Below, in pieces: positions 62,400 through 64,000 of a DNA stretch of 64,000 nt. Made by a program: the position numbers and the translations under genes. The DNA lies in NCBI RefSeq assembly GCF_014191495.1, contig NZ_JACHWR010000001.1, positions 558,001 through 622,000 of the forward strand. The letters are read 5' to 3'. This DNA comes from Nocardioides soli (GTDB lineage: Bacteria > Actinomycetota > Actinomycetes > Propionibacteriales > Nocardioidaceae). Position 1 is the stretch's first letter, and every line of letters begins with the position of its first letter. The notes under the pieces were generated by a model that saw only the letters and a program-made list of their open reading frames with translations, was not told the DNA's origin and searched no databases.

Positions 62400-63283
62400 C
62401 AGATCACCAGGTTCACCATGTCCACGACGTGCCGGTAGCCGATCGCCTCGTAGACGTGGTTGGAGACCGGGTTGGCCTGGTCGGTGAACAGGCAGCAGCG
62501 GATCCCCCGGGCGACGTACTGCGCCGAGACCTCCGCCACCGCGCGGCCGGCGTAGCCCCGGCCGCGCAGCTCGCGAGGCGTGTAGACCGGGCCGATCCGG
62601 GTCACGCCGTTCGCGGGCAGGTTGGCGGCGGTCAGGTGCACTGGCGTGCCGTGCTCGTCCTCCCAGAGCCAGACGATGCCGTCGTCGATGCGCACCAGCA
62701 TGTCGTCGATCGTGAAGGACTCCGCGGCGTTGCCGTGCGGCTCGGTGCGACCGGCCTGCTCGGCCGCGGCCCGACCGAAGTCCCGGAACCAGGCCAGGCA
62801 GAGCTCGGCGTCGTCGCGGGTCGCGGCCCGGAGCCGCCCCGCCGGGGCGTCGGGCAGCGCCAGGTCGCCGAGCTCGAAGAGCCGCAGGTGCTCGTGCACG
62901 CTCACCGCTCCCCCGGCCAGGCGCACGGTCTCGTCGGCGACCACCTGGGCGGCCGGTAGCGCGCCGTTGACGCCGCGGACCTCCTCACCGCGCTCGTGCA
63001 GCGCCCGGGCGAGCGCCACGGCGGCGGCGTCGGGCATCGGCAGCACGTAGAGCGGGTAGGGCGCGAACGGCGCCGTACGCATCGCTACGCCGGCCACCGC
63101 CCCGGCCCCGTCACGCGCGATCGCCCACCAGCGGTACGGCGGCTCCGCGGTGTCGCCGCCCTGCGCCAGCCGTGCCGTCACGGTCGCGATCACGGTCGTG
63201 AGCACCGGCTCGGCGGCCAGGTGCGCGTCCGTCTCGGCCAGGAACCTCGCGGGGTCGCCGGTGAGCTCGATGCTGGAGGACAT
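62396..63283 (-). CDS. GNAT-family N-acetyltransferase, two-domain
   Basis: A 295-residue protein. The N-terminal half is a degenerate GNAT-like fold (about 1-140). The C-terminal half (about 150-290) has the acetyl-CoA motif PVYTPRELRGRGYAGRAVAEVSAQYVARG followed by FTDQANPVSNHVYEAIGYRHV, typical of active enzymes. Substrate unknown. The ATG at 63283 follows a plausible gap of 78 bp from the divergent valS. Its TAG stop is contributed by element B. Confidence 0.88.
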   Translation of the reverse strand: MSSSIELTGDPARFLAETDAHLAAEPVLTTVIATVTARLAQGGDTAEPPYRWWAIARDGAGAVAGVAMRTAPFAPYPLYVLPMPDAAAVALARALHERGEEVRGVNGALPAAQVVADETVRLAGGAVSVHEHLRLFELGDLALPDAPAGRLRAATRDDAELCLAWFRDFGRAAAEQAGRTEPHGNAAESFTIDDMLVRIDDGIVWLWEDEHGTPVHLTAANLPANGVTRIGPVYTPRELRGRGYAGRAVAEVSAQYVARGIRCCLFTDQANPVSNHVYEAIGYRHVVDMVNLVIC

Positions 63284-63361
63284 GACGGAAGTCAGCCAGC
63301 CGGGTGCCCACCCCCACAACCGGTTTCTCCGGTTGCCGTCGCGCGCCCTAGGATTTCGACC

Positions 63362-64000
63362 ATGACCGAGACACAGAGCCAGGCCCCGGAGACGACCAGC
63401 GCAGATCCTCGCGCCGTCGTCGTACCCGACAAGCCTGCGCTCGAGGGTCTCGAGGCCACCTGGAGCGAGCGCTGGAAGGCGCAGGACACCTACGCCTTCG
63501 ACCGCACCCAGCCGCGCGAGAACGTCTACTCGATCGACACGCCGCCGCCGACCGTGAGCGGCAGCCTGCATGTGGGACACGTGTTCTCCTACACCCACAC
63601 CGACCTGGTCGCGCGCTTCCAGCGGATGCGCGGCAAGTCGGTCTTCTACCCGATGGGCTGGGACGACAACGGCCTGCCGACCGAGCGCCGGGTGCAGAAC
63701 TACTTCGGCGTGCGCTGCGACCCCTCGCTCCCCTACGACCCCGACTTCACCCCGCCGGAGAAGCCGGACCCGAAGCGGCAGATCCCGATCAGCCGGCCCA
63801 ACTTCATCGGGTTGTGCGAGCGGCTGGTCATCGAGGACGAGAAGGTCTTCGAGCAGCTGTGGCGCACCCTCGGGCTCTCGGTCGACTGGAAGCAGCACTA
63901 CACGACGATCGGCGCGAAGGCGCAGGCCGCCAGCCAGCGCGCGTTCCTGCGCAACTACGCCCGCGGCGAGGCCTACCTGCAGGAGGCGCCGACGCTCTGG
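63362..64000 (+). CDS. valS: Valyl-tRNA synthetase, atypical class, N-terminal part
   Basis: The first 213 residues of a class I synthetase are visible. The ATP motif is in TPPPTVSGSLHVGHVFSYTHTD, and WDDNGLPTERRVQNYFGVRC is shared with the less common actinobacterial/archaeal-like ValS type; the conventional bacterial type has a different segment here (TDHAGIATQ). The editing and anticodon domains lie beyond the right edge. It is divergent from the GNAT gene. In many actinobacteria the valS gene precedes folC on the same strand; here it is on the opposite strand. Confidence 0.88.
   Translation, partial: MTETQSQAPETTSADPRAVVVPDKPALEGLEATWSERWKAQDTYAFDRTQPRENVYSIDTPPPTVSGSLHVGHVFSYTHTDLVARFQRMRGKSVFYPMGWDDNGLPTERRVQNYFGVRCDPSLPYDPDFTPPEKPDPKRQIPISRPNFIGLCERLVIEDEKVFEQLWRTLGLSVDWKQHYTTIGAKAQAASQRAFLRNYARGEAYLQEAPTLW

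Overview
This window is a very GC-rich, gene-dense actinobacterial chromosome segment. WhiB1, Kgd (actinobacterial 2-oxoglutarate dehydrogenase E1/E2), a SigR/RsrA pair, a SigF-type sigma factor with its kinase-like partner, PdtaS, nickel SOD, bL37 and a mycothiol-type anti-sigma factor all point to Actinobacteria. Gene content and protein style best fit Nocardioidaceae (Nocardioides-like). That is an inference from family knowledge; no database was searched. No prophage, insertion sequence, transposase or CRISPR array was found. The accessory interest lies in one toxin-antitoxin pair, one decayed gene and an unusual number of palindromic intergenic elements.

Layout. 0-10 kb: a partial membrane sensor and a response regulator, then the minus-strand block argS-lysA-hom-thrC-thrB-rho, the same order as Mycobacterium tuberculosis Rv1292-Rv1297. 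It couples aspartate-family amino-acid synthesis to arginyl-tRNA synthetase and Rho, and tRNA-Arg(CCG) lies divergently next to argS. 10-18 kb: a zinc alcohol dehydrogenase, an envelope cluster (HNH-nuclease lipoprotein, LCP ligase, lipoprotein), kgd and a small DUF6104 gene. 18-26 kb: TetR and sulfatase, an acetoacetate-decarboxylase-like gene with a YjbR gene, a G5/excalibur lipoprotein, two oxidoreductases and malic enzyme. 26-31 kb: divergent sodX/sodN, rsbW-sigF, whiB1 and pdtaS.

31-44.7 kb: a ThDP enzyme-GNAT-thioesterase run, bL37, sigR-rsrA, an SRAP protease, a degenerate GGDEF-like protein, a membrane-tethered ECF sigma factor, aroA-rsgA, hisN and a CBS protein. The whiB1/pdtaS/sigR-rsrA/SRAP/aroA/rsgA set is a conserved actinobacterial neighbourhood (compare Rv3219-Rv3228). 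44.7-50.8 kb: a SpoIIE-type phosphatase, FKBP, an S4 protein, a frameshifted DUF559-like remnant, DUF445, a TagD-like transferase, a ceramidase-like membrane protein and a CLC channel. 50.8-61.4 kb: the cell-shape operon mreBCD-mrdA-rodA, ndk, a MocR/PPOX divergent pair and folC-DUF4233. 61.5-64 kb: vapC with a frameshifted vapB, a GNAT protein and the start of an unusual valS.

How the parts act together. Several regulatory circuits can be read directly. The sigR-rsrA operon has a textbook SigR promoter. The rsbW-sigF operon has a candidate SigF promoter. SodX probably processes the SodN propeptide. A 20-residue reading frame is coupled to the rho start codon. The least explained features are the intergenic palindromes: two 168-bp CTAG-bounded copies, a related third copy, and several smaller families that share loops or stems and often carry the stop codons of neighbouring genes.
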